Assembly: GCF_018326285.1 (NCBI RefSeq)
Contig: NZ_AP023362.1
Span: forward strand, 1,116,001 to 1,180,000
Length of the DNA: 64,000 nt
DNA from: Mycolicibacterium sp. TY81
GTDB lineage: Bacteria; Actinomycetota; Actinomycetes; Mycobacteriales; Mycobacteriaceae
Direction of reading: 5' to 3'
The first letter of the stretch is position 1. Every line of letters starts with the position of its first letter. The translations under genes and the position numbers were made by a program. This document shows, piece by piece, positions 1 through 8,377 of the stretch. Under the pieces are notes generated by a model. That model did no database searches. It saw only the letters and a list, made by a program, of their open reading frames with translations, and was not told where the DNA came from.

Positions 1-1
1 C

Positions 2-1675
2 TACAAGGTCACGCAGGGGCCGAAGTACGGCACCCTGACCATCGACCAGGCCACCGGCAACTTCACCTACACCCCGAACGACATCAATTACACGGCGGTG
101 CAGACCGATTCGTTCTCGGTGTCGGTGACCGACGGAAAGTTCAACCTGCTGAAGCTGTTCAGCCCGCACAGCGCCAAGGCGGGTATCGACGTGTCGGTGC
201 TCAACCCCGAGGTCGAGCGGGTGATCCTGAACCTCCCCAACACCATTGCCAGCCCGGCCAATCCGCGGTACTCGGCGGACGGCACGTCCATCTTCTTCGC
301 GGGCCAGCCGACGTCCGGGGGCCGCTCGGAGATCTACCAGATCAAGACCGACGGGACCGCGCTGCAATGTGTCACCTGCGGCGTCAGCGTCGGTGAGACC
401 GGCAATCTGGCCAAACCCGTTCCCGTCGACGACGGTTCGGGCCGGGTGCTGGTGCTGGTGAACGTCGCCGGGCAGACGCCGCGGTACTCCATGCTGGAAA
501 CCGGAATCACTGGGGCCCAGCTGGTTCCGATCACCACGCCGGCCGGCGGTGGATACGCCATCGACCCACAACGGGAGATGCGGGTGTCGCCCGACGGCAC
601 CCACGTGCTGTACACGCGCATCGTGATCGGGCCCAACAACCTGCTGCAGGCCCTGCCGATCGTCGGCACGCTCACCCGGACCGATAGCGGCTACACGGTC
701 ACCGATGCCCGCGTGGTCTATCCCACCGGTGAAGGCAAACAGTGGACGCCGGACGGCAAGGGCGTGGTGATCCTCGGCGGGCAGTTCGACGCCGGCAATG
801 TGGACGACATCGAGGTCGACCTCGCCACCGGCAAGGTGACCAGGGTGACGGCCAACCTCGACTACGACGAGGACATGGACTACTCGCCCAATATGCAGTG
901 GATCGCCATCGGCAGCACGCGCGGGCTGAATGCGCTGACGCCGATGACGCGGATCATCCGGCAGAACTTCCTGCCGGTGTACGTCGGTGCACCCGTGTAC
1001 CTGGAGTGGGCTGACCCGATCAACGTCTCCAACCAGGAATGGATCGTCGCCGTCGGCGATGAGCTCAACCGGGAGAACGGTATTCCGCTGTTCGACACCG
1101 GCGACGGATACACCGCCCGCAGCATGCCGAGCTGGAATCCCGATGGCACCGCCGTCACGTTCTGGGAGTCCAGCGTCAGCGATCCGACGGTATCCCGCCT
1201 GGTCATCGCGAACCTGAAGTACACCACCAGCGTCGGCCCGGTGGCGGCGGACCGGTCGACCCCGAGCTCGGATTCGTGGGCCCCGGCCCTCAGTAGTTAC
1301 GTCGCCGCCACGACACCGCTGCCGGCCACCGGAACCTATGCGGGCGTCGGTGGTGGCACCGCGGTGGTGACCGAGGCGCCGGACGCAAACGACGCCACCC
1401 GCACCGTCCGCACCGTCACCTACACCAATTACGTGAACGAGCTGGGTGAGATTCTCAACGGCACCGAATCGGCCGACTACAACGCCAGCCAGACGACGGT
1501 CCACTACCTGGCCGATATCACCGTCACCGGGGCCCACACCGGCTATCTGACGGCGGACGCGAACATCAACGCGTTCCAGCAGTCGCTGACCGGCACCATC
1601 ACCTCGAGCGTCGACGGTGACGTGCAGTCACTGCCGGACCCGGATGCGGCGCATCAGGCACAGCAGGACGCCTAG
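2..1675 (+). CDS. Ig-like / TolB-type beta-propeller protein, C-terminal part (5' end outside window)
   Basis: The frame is open from base 2 with no start, so only about 557 C-terminal residues are visible. The first ~50 residues (YGTLTIDQATGNFTYTPN) look like the end of a cadherin/VCBS-like Ig repeat. They are followed by repeated blade motifs such as PRYSADGTSIFFAG, MRVSPDGTHVLYTR and QWTPDGKGVVILG, typical of TolB/PD40 six-bladed propellers. The last ~120 residues are beta-rich and unassigned. Large exported mycobacterial proteins with Ig-like repeats followed by a propeller are known, and a cell-surface or secreted location is inferred. No enzyme motif is seen, and the signal peptide would lie upstream of the window. 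Confidence 0.75.
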   Translation, partial: YKVTQGPKYGTLTIDQATGNFTYTPNDINYTAVQTDSFSVSVTDGKFNLLKLFSPHSAKAGIDVSVLNPEVERVILNLPNTIASPANPRYSADGTSIFFAGQPTSGGRSEIYQIKTDGTALQCVTCGVSVGETGNLAKPVPVDDGSGRVLVLVNVAGQTPRYSMLETGITGAQLVPITTPAGGGYAIDPQREMRVSPDGTHVLYTRIVIGPNNLLQALPIVGTLTRTDSGYTVTDARVVYPTGEGKQWTPDGKGVVILGGQFDAGNVDDIEVDLATGKVTRVTANLDYDEDMDYSPNMQWIAIGSTRGLNALTPMTRIIRQNFLPVYVGAPVYLEWADPINVSNQEWIVAVGDELNRENGIPLFDTGDGYTARSMPSWNPDGTAVTFWESSVSDPTVSRLVIANLKYTTSVGPVAADRSTPSSDSWAPALSSYVAATTPLPATGTYAGVGGGTAVVTEAPDANDATRTVRTVTYTNYVNELGEILNGTESADYNASQTTVHYLADITVTGAHTGYLTADANINAFQQSLTGTITSSVDGDVQSLPDPDAAHQAQQDA

Positions 1676-1693
1676 CCGCTTTCTGGACAGGGA

Positions 1694-3163
1694 ATGGACC
1701 GCATGATCGGAATCGACACCGAATTACCCAGCGGTGCACTGCTTCTCGGTGCGGACCGTGTCACAGGCTCCTCCGGCGGAACGCATCATCACGTCTATCC
1801 CGGCACCGGTCGCGTGAACGCCGTCGTCGAGGTCGCCGGAGCCGTTGAAGTCGGCAGGGCGATCGAGGCAGCTGCGCGGGCTCAGCGGACGTGGATGTCG
1901 TACCCGCCCGAACGGCGCCGCGATATCTTGTTCGACCTGGCCGATCTGATCGGGGAGCACCACGGCGAGTTCGCCCGGGTCAACACCCACGACTACGGTG
2001 TGCCGACGTCGTTGGCCGCTACGTCCGTGCTGACCGAGCGGTTCTTCCGGTACTACGCCGGGTACATCGACAAAGCCGATGGCGCAAGCACTCCCGTGAC
2101 GGGCAGCTTCGACCTCAACCTGGTGGAGCACGAACCGTACGGTGTCGTGGGCGTCATCGCGCCGTGGAACGGTGCCCTCGTGGTGATCGGGATGGCGGTC
2201 GCGCCTGCCCTCGCGGCGGGCAACGCCGTCGTCGTGAAGCCGTCGGAACTCGCACCGCTGGCGGCTCTCCGGTTCGGCGAGCTGTGCCTCGAAGCCGGCT
2301 TGCCGGCCGGGCTCGTGAATGTGCTGCCGGCGGGCGCGGAAGGCGGCGAGGCGCTGGTGCGGCACCCCGGAGTGGGCAAGATTCATTTCACGGGAGGCAC
2401 TGCCACTGCCCGGAGAGTGCTGACCGCTGCCGCGGCGAACATCACGCCGGTGGTCGCCGAACTCGGGGGCACCGCTGCCGCCATCATCTTCGACGACGCC
2501 GATCTGGATGCCGCAGCGAGCCTGTCCGCGCATCAGGGGCCGATCATGCAGGCCGGTCAGAGTTGTGCCTGTAGCAGCCGAATCCTGGTTCACGACAACG
2601 TCTATGACGCCTTCCTGGACAAGTTCCTCGCCGCCGTCAGGCGGGCACCGATCGGCGACCCGCTGCGCTCCGACGTGCTCTTCGGTCCGGTGATCAACCA
2701 GGCCGCCGTCGACCGCATCCTCACGACCATCGAGTCGGCGGTCACCGCAGGGTCCGGCGATCTGGTGCTGGGTGGCAAGCGCATCGGCGGCGAGCTGGCC
2801 TCGGGGTTCTACGTCGAGCCGACGGTGTTCGCGGACGTCGACAACCGTTCACCACTGGCCCAGCAGGAGACGTTCGGGCCCGTCGTGTCGGTGCTCCGGT
2901 TCCGCGACGACGCCGAGGCGGTGGCCCTGGCCAACGACACCCGGTACGGGCTCAACGCTTTCGTCCACACCACGAATCTGCAGCGCGCCCACACCGTGTC
3001 GCGGCAGCTTCAGGCCGGATCAGTCTGGGTGAACAGCCGCAGCGACATCCAGCCCCAAAGCCCCTACGGCGGTTACAAACACAGTGGCATCGGCCGGTCG
3101 GGCGGAATCGAAGGCCTCCGAGAGTTCCGTCAGACCAAGAACATCCGGATCAAAGTGTCGTGA
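1694..3163 (+). CDS. NAD(P)-dependent aldehyde dehydrogenase family protein
   Basis: A 489-residue protein of normal ALDH length that would oxidise an aldehyde to the acid with NAD(P)+; the substrate cannot be told. Family signatures are in order: the oxyanion Asn in APWNG (~159), the cofactor-binding Lys in VVKPSE (~182), the FTGGTATAR Rossmann loop (~232-240), the general-base Glu in AELGG (~256), the nucleophile Cys in GQSCAC (~291) and the ETFGPVVSV block. The ATG lies 18 bases after the stop of the propeller gene. It converges directly with the nitrile-hydratase-type operon: the two stop codons abut at 3163/3164, leaving no room for a separate terminator. Confidence 0.9.
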   Translation: MDRMIGIDTELPSGALLLGADRVTGSSGGTHHHVYPGTGRVNAVVEVAGAVEVGRAIEAAARAQRTWMSYPPERRRDILFDLADLIGEHHGEFARVNTHDYGVPTSLAATSVLTERFFRYYAGYIDKADGASTPVTGSFDLNLVEHEPYGVVGVIAPWNGALVVIGMAVAPALAAGNAVVVKPSELAPLAALRFGELCLEAGLPAGLVNVLPAGAEGGEALVRHPGVGKIHFTGGTATARRVLTAAAANITPVVAELGGTAAAIIFDDADLDAAASLSAHQGPIMQAGQSCACSSRILVHDNVYDAFLDKFLAAVRRAPIGDPLRSDVLFGPVINQAAVDRILTTIESAVTAGSGDLVLGGKRIGGELASGFYVEPTVFADVDNRSPLAQQETFGPVVSVLRFRDDAEAVALANDTRYGLNAFVHTTNLQRAHTVSRQLQAGSVWVNSRSDIQPQSPYGGYKHSGIGRSGGIEGLREFRQTKNIRIKVS

Positions 3164-3505
3164 TCAGCCGGACTCCAGCCGCGCGCGGACGGTCTCGAGC
3201 CGCTCCTGCAACTCGGCTTCACTGATGACGCCGCGGGCGACGAGCGAGTGGGCGAGCGAGACCAACTGGCTCTCGGGGTACGGCAGGCCCGCATACACCG
3301 TGGCGGAGAGGGCGTCCTCCTCGTCGCGACGTTCTTTGAAGCTGAGCACCTCGGTATCGCACGCCGAATGGTCGAGTGCGTCGCACAGACCGTCGAGGCT
3401 GGTCTTCCATGGGGGAACAGGGTTTTCGACGCCCCACTTGGCGGCCATACGTGACCAGACCTGGTCGCGCTCCACAATGTCCCGCAGCGGGGCGATGTCG
3501 CTCAT
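3164..3505 (-). CDS. Nitrile hydratase / thiocyanate hydrolase accessory protein (P14K/P15K type metallochaperone)
   Basis: A 113-residue protein resembling the N-terminal part of nitrile hydratase beta subunits (PWKTSLDGLCDAL, YAGLPYPESQLVSLAHSLV, GVISEAELQERL). Small proteins of this kind, such as P14K (NhhG) and P15K of the scn operon, load cobalt and help cysteine oxidation in the catalytic subunit. Its ATG overlaps the TGA of the upstream catalytic subunit gene (ATGA), so translation is probably coupled. Its place as third gene after the beta-like and alpha-like genes matches nhhBAG and scnBAC-P15K order. The role comes from family and context; the sequence has no catalytic motif. Confidence 0.8.
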   Translation of the reverse strand: MSDIAPLRDIVERDQVWSRMAAKWGVENPVPPWKTSLDGLCDALDHSACDTEVLSFKERRDEEDALSATVYAGLPYPESQLVSLAHSLVARGVISEAELQERLETVRARLESG

Positions 3506-4233
3506 CCGGCCGTCCCCGGGTGCATGGCCGGCCGCGTCGTCACGATTGCGTTGGTGGTGACGCCCGGCTTGGGGAGTGCCACGCCGATCAGGCAGTCGCG
3601 CGTGATGATCTCGGCCAGTTGATCTTCGGTCCACCCATCGGTGCCCTCCGGGCGCATCGGCATCACCATGAACCGGTGCTTCTGGTTGGAGTCCTCGACC
3701 CGGACCTCGATGTCGTCGGGGAGGTAGAGCCCGAACTCGGCCAGTACCTGACGGGGCCAACGCACCAGGCGCCGCCGGTAATTGGGCGTGCGGTACCACT
3801 CCGGTGAGTTCCCCAGGATCGGCCGGGGGTAGCACGAGCACAGCGCGCAGACGATGACGTGATGCACCGTCGGGGTATCGGCGAGGATCTGGAACGCCAC
3901 GAAATCGCTCGGTGTGCCGAAGCCGGTCGGCTCCAGCCAGTCGACGCCGACGGCCTTGCTGGCGGCCAGTGAATCGTTGACGGCGAGTTCGGCGAACTCG
4001 GGATCGAGCCACGCCCGTGCGACGAGCCGGGCCGCCGGGGTGGGCCCGATCTGCTCGGCGAACTCGGTGAACCGCCGATGCTCCTCGGCGGTGAAAATGC
4101 CTTTCTCGATACACAATTCGCGCAACACGATCTCGAGGACCTCGAAGTCGGTGATCTCGTCGACCATGGGCTTCACGGTGCGGGCGTGATCGTGGTCATG
4201 ATCGTGGTGGTGATCGGAACCCTGATCAGACAT
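3502..4233 (-). CDS. scnC: Thiocyanate hydrolase gamma subunit (cobalt-type nitrile hydratase alpha-like)
   Basis: A 243-residue catalytic metal-binding subunit. The claw motif VCALCSCYPRP places Cys129, Cys132, Ser133 and Cys134 around a low-spin cobalt; in this family two of the cysteines are oxidised. Tyr after the last Cys marks the cobalt class. CYPRPILGNSPEWYR, PNYRRRLVRWPRQVL, DSNQKHRFMVMP and TEDQLAEIITRDC agree with remembered Thiobacillus ScnC more closely than with true nitrile hydratase alpha. The N-terminus is a His/Asp run (DHHHDHDHDH), also a feature of ScnC. The start is ATG 4233 because AGAAAGGA lies just upstream; a longer frame begins at 4251. ScnC hydrolyses thiocyanate to carbonyl sulfide and ammonia. 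Substrate is inferred, and a nitrile or carbonyl sulfide substrate cannot be excluded. Confidence 0.8.
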   Translation of the reverse strand: MSDQGSDHHHDHDHDHARTVKPMVDEITDFEVLEIVLRELCIEKGIFTAEEHRRFTEFAEQIGPTPAARLVARAWLDPEFAELAVNDSLAASKAVGVDWLEPTGFGTPSDFVAFQILADTPTVHHVIVCALCSCYPRPILGNSPEWYRTPNYRRRLVRWPRQVLAEFGLYLPDDIEVRVEDSNQKHRFMVMPMRPEGTDGWTEDQLAEIITRDCLIGVALPKPGVTTNAIVTTRPAMHPGTAG

Positions 4234-4263
4234 GCAAATCCTTTCTGGCAAAGGTGATTCGAG

Positions 4264-5103
4264 CTAGGTGGCCGCTTCCAGCCAGCGTTCGGGGATTTCG
4301 GTGCGCAAGGTGTCCTGCTTGGTGCCGGTGTAGTCGTGCCACAGCTCGGACTGGTTGAACTCGACGACGTAGAACCACTCCGGCGGCGCGTCGGGGATGT
4401 CCCAGGTTTCGTCCTCCGGTGCCGGGCTCTCGTAGGCGAGTACGGCGATCCTGCCGGTCGCGCCGCGCACGTACTCCGGGGTGCGGGTGTAGAAGATCAC
4501 CGGAAGCTCGCGCACCCGCACGGCGTCACCGACTTTGAACTTCGGTGTCCCGGCCTTGCCGGCGTAGATCTGCGGATCGCCGATGCCGACGGCTTCGATG
4601 TGGTGCTTGTTGCGCTTGACGTTCGCGCCGTCGCCCTCGGATCTGGGCGTGGCTTCGAGGGTCTTGCCGTCGAGTCCGCCCTCGTAGCGCGCCTTGACCT
4701 CGGCCATTCGCTCCATGAGCTCGCCGAGGCTGATGTGGTGCTTCTCGATCAGGACCCGGGCGACCGACAGCAGCCAGCGGCCGTAATAGGGGAGACCCAG
4801 GTACTCCGCGCGGCCGACGTCGACGTTGCCGATGCGGCGGCGTTCCTCCGACAGCCAGATGCCGCGCCAGGCCAGCACTTCACAGATGACGTACGTCATG
4901 TGTTCCCACAGTTCGTACTGCTTGTTGACGTACTCCATGGGCGCATCGGGCTCACCGCCGACGTCGTGCACGGGCTTCAGGTACGCCTGGATGCGGGCGG
5001 GGTCCAGCATGTCGGGGTACGGAGCGTCGGGCAGCTCGGGATAGGACGATTTCAGGCGGGACACCAAGCCCAGTTGGGCTGCGCGCTCGGCCGCTGTGCT
5101 CAT
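4264..5103 (-). CDS. Fused ScnB-ScnA-like subunit (nitrile hydratase beta-type)
   Basis: A 279-residue protein. The first ~125 residues match ScnB (VHDVGGEPDAPMEY, LAWRGIWLSEERRR, GLPYYGRWLLSVARVLI). After a charged linker, residues ~170-279 match ScnA, with the SH3-like beta domain of nitrile hydratases (KFKVGDAVRVRELP, YTRTPEYVRGATG, EIPERWLEA). In Thiobacillus these are two separate subunits, beta and alpha. Here they are joined as in nitrile hydratase beta. The Arg-rich EERRR stretch probably supplies the arginines that bind the oxidised cysteines of the catalytic subunit. GAGGAG lies 6 bases before the ATG, and this gene leads the operon. Confidence 0.8.
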   Translation of the reverse strand: MSTAAERAAQLGLVSRLKSSYPELPDAPYPDMLDPARIQAYLKPVHDVGGEPDAPMEYVNKQYELWEHMTYVICEVLAWRGIWLSEERRRIGNVDVGRAEYLGLPYYGRWLLSVARVLIEKHHISLGELMERMAEVKARYEGGLDGKTLEATPRSEGDGANVKRNKHHIEAVGIGDPQIYAGKAGTPKFKVGDAVRVRELPVIFYTRTPEYVRGATGRIAVLAYESPAPEDETWDIPDAPPEWFYVVEFNQSELWHDYTGTKQDTLRTEIPERWLEAAT

Positions 5104-5473
5104 GACAGCTCCTCAGGTTGTGCAGACGCCACAAACTGACGCGAGGGCCGGTCCGGCATCCAACACGTACTGAGGAACGAACGCACCCCCGCGTCCTGGC
5201 TCACATGACTACGTTTCGACCATATCCCCGCGTCGGCAGTTGCGTGCCGGTTTGCGCGCATTCGCCAAACGCATTGCCGCATAAACCGATTCGCACACCT
5301 TCGCGGGCGTGTGCAGGCGGCGCTGGCGACGGCCGGTCCGTCGGTCGGTGTCCCCGGCGCCGGCCGGCACCGGCCGGCCGAGTTCACCGAGATGAATGCC
5401 AGCAAATCATCTCTTTCCCCAACCGGCCTGACGTGTGATGCTGTGCTCGGCAGCCGCAGAGGAAGGCCGGGAG
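5104..5473. promoter_or_regulatory. Divergent intergenic region between scn-type operon and aldolase operon
   Basis: A 370-base stretch without a convincing gene. It must hold the promoters of two diverging operons. Short frames exist across it, but they have no RBS and show low-complexity arginine/proline composition. A loose inverted pair, GTTTGCG near 5250 and CGCCAAAC near 5263, could be an operator, but this is weak. Confidence 0.35.
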
Positions 5474-6298
5474 ATGGACGTCAGCACGATCAGCGACGAG
5501 ATGCGGGAACTGTTGGAGCGCGCGCTGGGCCCATTGCCTGATCCGTGCGATCTACCCCTGCCGCCCATGGGCCTGTCGGTCGAGGAGGAACGCGAGCAGC
5601 GTAAGCGCGACCTCGCCATCGCGTTCCGGGTGTTCGGCAAGTTGGGATTCTCCGAGGGCGTCGCAGGGCACATGACCGCCCGCGACCCGGAAAACCCGGA
5701 TCTGTTCTGGGTCAACCCGTTTGGCATGAGTTTCAACCATATTCGCGTCAGCGACCTCATCTGCGTCGACCATCAGGGCCACGTCGTGCACGGCACGCGG
5801 CCGGTCAATGCAGCCGCGTTCACGATCCACGCGCAGGTGCACAACGCCCGGCCTGACGCGGTCGCCGCCGCCCACACGCACTCGCTGTACGGCAAGTCGT
5901 TCTCGGCCCTCGGCATCCCGCTCGAGCCCCTCACTCAGGACGCCTGCCCCTTCTACGAAGACCACGGTCTGTATCTCGATTACCGCGGCGTGGTTCTCGC
6001 GGAAGAAGAGGGCAAGAACATCGCCGCGGCAATCGGCAGCAACAAGGCCGCCATCCTGCGCAACCACGGACTGATCACCGTCGGCACCTCGGTCTCGGCG
6101 GCCGCCTGGTGGTTCGTCACGATGGAGCGATCGTGTCAGGCACAACTGCTGGCCATGGCTGCCGGGACGCCGACCGTCATCGACCACGACACCGCCAAAC
6201 TGGTGCACAGCCAGATCGGCAGCGACATGGTCGCCTGGTTCCAGTTCCGGCCGCTGTGGGAGCAGATCGTCGCGAGCCAGCCGGACGTCTTCGACTGA
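5474..6298 (+). CDS. Class II aldolase/adducin family protein
   Basis: A 274-residue protein. Residues ~55-235 form the aldolase II/adducin fold: the GHMTARDPENPDLFWVNPFG segment, the metal-binding His pair in AAHTHSLYGKS, and the third His in RNHGLITVG. Members are Zn-dependent aldolases, epimerases or decarboxylases; the substrate cannot be inferred. The ATG at 5474 follows GGAAGGCCGGGAG, and an in-frame upstream start at 5435 lacks an RBS. Its TGA overlaps the ATG of the next hydrolase gene, so the two are translationally coupled and probably act in one pathway. Confidence 0.85.
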   Translation: MDVSTISDEMRELLERALGPLPDPCDLPLPPMGLSVEEEREQRKRDLAIAFRVFGKLGFSEGVAGHMTARDPENPDLFWVNPFGMSFNHIRVSDLICVDHQGHVVHGTRPVNAAAFTIHAQVHNARPDAVAAAHTHSLYGKSFSALGIPLEPLTQDACPFYEDHGLYLDYRGVVLAEEEGKNIAAAIGSNKAAILRNHGLITVGTSVSAAAWWFVTMERSCQAQLLAMAAGTPTVIDHDTAKLVHSQIGSDMVAWFQFRPLWEQIVASQPDVFD

Positions 6299-7170
6299 TG
6301 GGATTCTTCCCGGGGTTCACCGACGAGCGGTTGGCCGTCAACGGCGTCGAAATCCAGGCCGTCATCGGCGGCTCGGGCCCGCCGCTGTTGCTGCTCCACG
6401 GCGCACCGCAGTCCCACGTGATGTGGCACCACCTCGCGCCCCGATTGGCCGAGCGCTTCACCGTCGTCGCGACGGACCTGCGCGGGTACGGCGACAGCTC
6501 GAAACCACCCGGCGGCGGTGACCACGCCGACTACAGCTTCCGGACGATGGCGGCCGACCAGGTCGCGGTCATGAACCAGTTGGGGCACAACACCTTCGAC
6601 GTGGTCGCCCACGATCGCGGTGCGCGCGTGACGCACCGGATGCTGCTCGACCATCCCGCGGCAGTCACCCGGGCCGCGCTGCTCGACATCGTCCCCACCA
6701 AGTACGTCTATGACCATGCCGACCGGGCCCTGGCCACCGCGTACTTCCACTGGTTCTTCTTCATCCAGCCGGCGCCGCTGCCCGAACTCATGATGGAGCC
6801 GAGCGCCGCACTGTTGCTCAAGGCGTTTCTCGGCGCCTTCGGCGGCACGGACTGTTACGACCCCGCGGCCATGGCCGAGTACGAGCGCTGTTTTGCCACG
6901 CCCGAGGCCATCCATGCCATGTGCGAGGACTACCGCGCCGCGGCGAGCATCGATCTGGTGCACGACGCCGTCGACGAGGGTCGAAAGGTCCAGTGCCCGC
7001 TGCTGGTCCTGTGGGGTACGCGTGGCGTCGTCGGCCAGCTCTATGAGCCGCTCGAGGTGTGGCGGCAGTACGCCGGCGACGTTCGGGGTCACGGCATCGA
7101 CGCCGGCCACTTCCTGGCGGAAGAGCGCCCCGACGACACACTCGCGGCGTTGGCTGCATTCCTCGGCTGA
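6298..7170 (+). CDS. Alpha/beta hydrolase, haloacetate (fluoroacetate) dehalogenase-like
   Basis: A 290-residue alpha/beta hydrolase with HGAPQSHVMW as the oxyanion HG motif and DLRGYGDSS. The nucleophile is Asp106 in AHDRGARV, not Ser. The DRGxR pattern puts arginines at 107 and 110, the carboxylate-binding arginines of fluoroacetate dehalogenases. HW at 151-152 (YFHWFFFIQPAPLPE) corresponds to the halide-pocket His-Trp of that family. The late AGHFLAEERP supplies the catalytic His. These features favour a 2-haloacetate dehalogenase over an ordinary esterase; epoxide hydrolases also use Asp but lack the second Arg. Activity is inferred. It overlaps the upstream aldolase by 1 base. Confidence 0.8.
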   Translation: MGFFPGFTDERLAVNGVEIQAVIGGSGPPLLLLHGAPQSHVMWHHLAPRLAERFTVVATDLRGYGDSSKPPGGGDHADYSFRTMAADQVAVMNQLGHNTFDVVAHDRGARVTHRMLLDHPAAVTRAALLDIVPTKYVYDHADRALATAYFHWFFFIQPAPLPELMMEPSAALLLKAFLGAFGGTDCYDPAAMAEYERCFATPEAIHAMCEDYRAAASIDLVHDAVDEGRKVQCPLLVLWGTRGVVGQLYEPLEVWRQYAGDVRGHGIDAGHFLAEERPDDTLAALAAFLG

Positions 7171-7238
7171 CCGTCGCGCCCAGCGTCTTCATATCAAGAT
7201 CTGGGCTGATTCATGGCTGGGCCGTTCACTGTGGGCTC

Positions 7239-7952
7239 ATGTCCACTACATCCCGTACCCGGCGCTACGGCGTCGTCACCCTCGCCGGATTCGCCGCGCT
7301 GTCCCTGGCGGCCTGCGGATCATCGAACACACCGTCGGCCGGTTCCAGTGCCGCCGCCAGTTCAGCGCCGTCGTCCGCGAGCCCGGCACCTGCGGCTCCC
7401 GGCGGTCCGGGCGGTAAAGACCGGCTGTCCGGGCTGGTCAACTCGGTGTCCGGCGGCACGGTATCGATCACCGGGAAAGACGGGCCGGGGACCGTGGACA
7501 TCACGTCCTCGACGCGCATCACCCAGCTCGCCGCCGGCCAGCTGACCGACGTCACGGCCGGCGAGTGCGTCGCGGTCCGCCCGGTCAAGGGCAACGACAC
7601 CGGGAACGCGGTGACTGCCGCCAACGTCCTCGTCGGGCAAGCGGGCAACGCGCAATGCGGTCAGAAGGGCGGAAAGCGCGAACACGGCATCAACGGCACA
7701 GTCGCCTCGGTGAACGGCAGCACGATCGTGGTCACCGACGCCGACAACGCGCAGATCACCGTGACGGTGACGCCCGATACCCGCTACACCAAGAGCTCCA
7801 GTGCCGACGCGAAGGCGATCGCCGCCGGGATGTGTCTGGGTGCGCGCGGCACCAAGGACGGTAACGGCGCCCTCCAGGCCACATTCGCCATGGTGCGGCC
7901 GGCCGTGAACGGGGCGTGTGGCGGCGGGGGTGGCGAGCACCAGCACCGCTGA
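7239..7952 (+). CDS. Lipoprotein with DUF5666-like repeats
   Basis: A 237-residue lipoprotein. The signal sequence ends in a lipobox (SLAACG, Cys near 26), followed by a long Ser/Ala/Pro linker. Two similar beta modules follow, GLVNSVSGGTVSITGKDGPGTVDITSSTRI and GINGTVASVNGSTIVVTDADN, characteristic of DUF5666. It ends in a Gly/His tail. No enzymatic residues are evident; an envelope function is likely but unknown. The ATG is chosen because it directly precedes a basic signal-peptide start. Confidence 0.8.
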   Translation: MSTTSRTRRYGVVTLAGFAALSLAACGSSNTPSAGSSAAASSAPSSASPAPAAPGGPGGKDRLSGLVNSVSGGTVSITGKDGPGTVDITSSTRITQLAAGQLTDVTAGECVAVRPVKGNDTGNAVTAANVLVGQAGNAQCGQKGGKREHGINGTVASVNGSTIVVTDADNAQITVTVTPDTRYTKSSSADAKAIAAGMCLGARGTKDGNGALQATFAMVRPAVNGACGGGGGEHQHR

Positions 7953-7953
7953 G

Positions 7954-8349
7954 TCACTCCGGCGGCGCGAAGAACTCCAAGGCGATGCCGTCGGGGTCGC
8001 GGAAGCTCAGACCGGAGCCGTAGGGCGCGTCGACGACGCCGCCATGGGTGATGCCCAGCGCCTCGAGTTTGGCGGCCCAGTCGACGAGCTCGGCCCGGGA
8101 GGCGCAGCCGAAGCCGACGTGGTCGAGGCCGGCCCGGAACTCGCTGAACGGGCCGGGCTCGATGGCGCGGTCATGTTCGTGGATGCCGAACAAGGTGCCG
8201 CCCGGCAGTGCCCACACCAGATGTCGGTAGCCGGCGTCGGTGTGTTCGTCGAGCACCGGGTCGTCGCCGATCAGGGTGCGGTACCAGGGACCGCTGACCG
8301 CCATGTCGCTGACGGTGACCGCGACATGGTTCAGAGCTGCGAACGCCAT
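7954..8349 (-). CDS. VOC (glyoxalase/bleomycin-resistance) superfamily protein
   Basis: A 131-residue single VOC module pair. The N-terminal half starts LNHVAVTVSDM and contains WYRTLIG. The second half contains LDHVGFGC and ends SFRDPDGIALEFFAPP. The His in NHVAV, the His in DHVGF and Glu in LEFF are the usual metal ligands. The family includes dioxygenases, lyases and resistance proteins, so the substrate is unknown. It converges with the lipoprotein gene with a single base between stops. It may be co-transcribed with the oxygenase gene 28 bases upstream. Confidence 0.85.
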   Translation of the reverse strand: MAFAALNHVAVTVSDMAVSGPWYRTLIGDDPVLDEHTDAGYRHLVWALPGGTLFGIHEHDRAIEPGPFSEFRAGLDHVGFGCASRAELVDWAAKLEALGITHGGVVDAPYGSGLSFRDPDGIALEFFAPPE

Positions 8350-8377
8350 GAGATGCCTCCTGATCGTGAATGTTGCG

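Noticed and set aside
3502..5103. Plain nitrile hydratase alpha/beta annotation
   Set aside because: Kept only as an alternative. ScnC-specific blocks, the His/Asp-run N-terminus and ScnA/ScnB-like halves fit thiocyanate hydrolase better.
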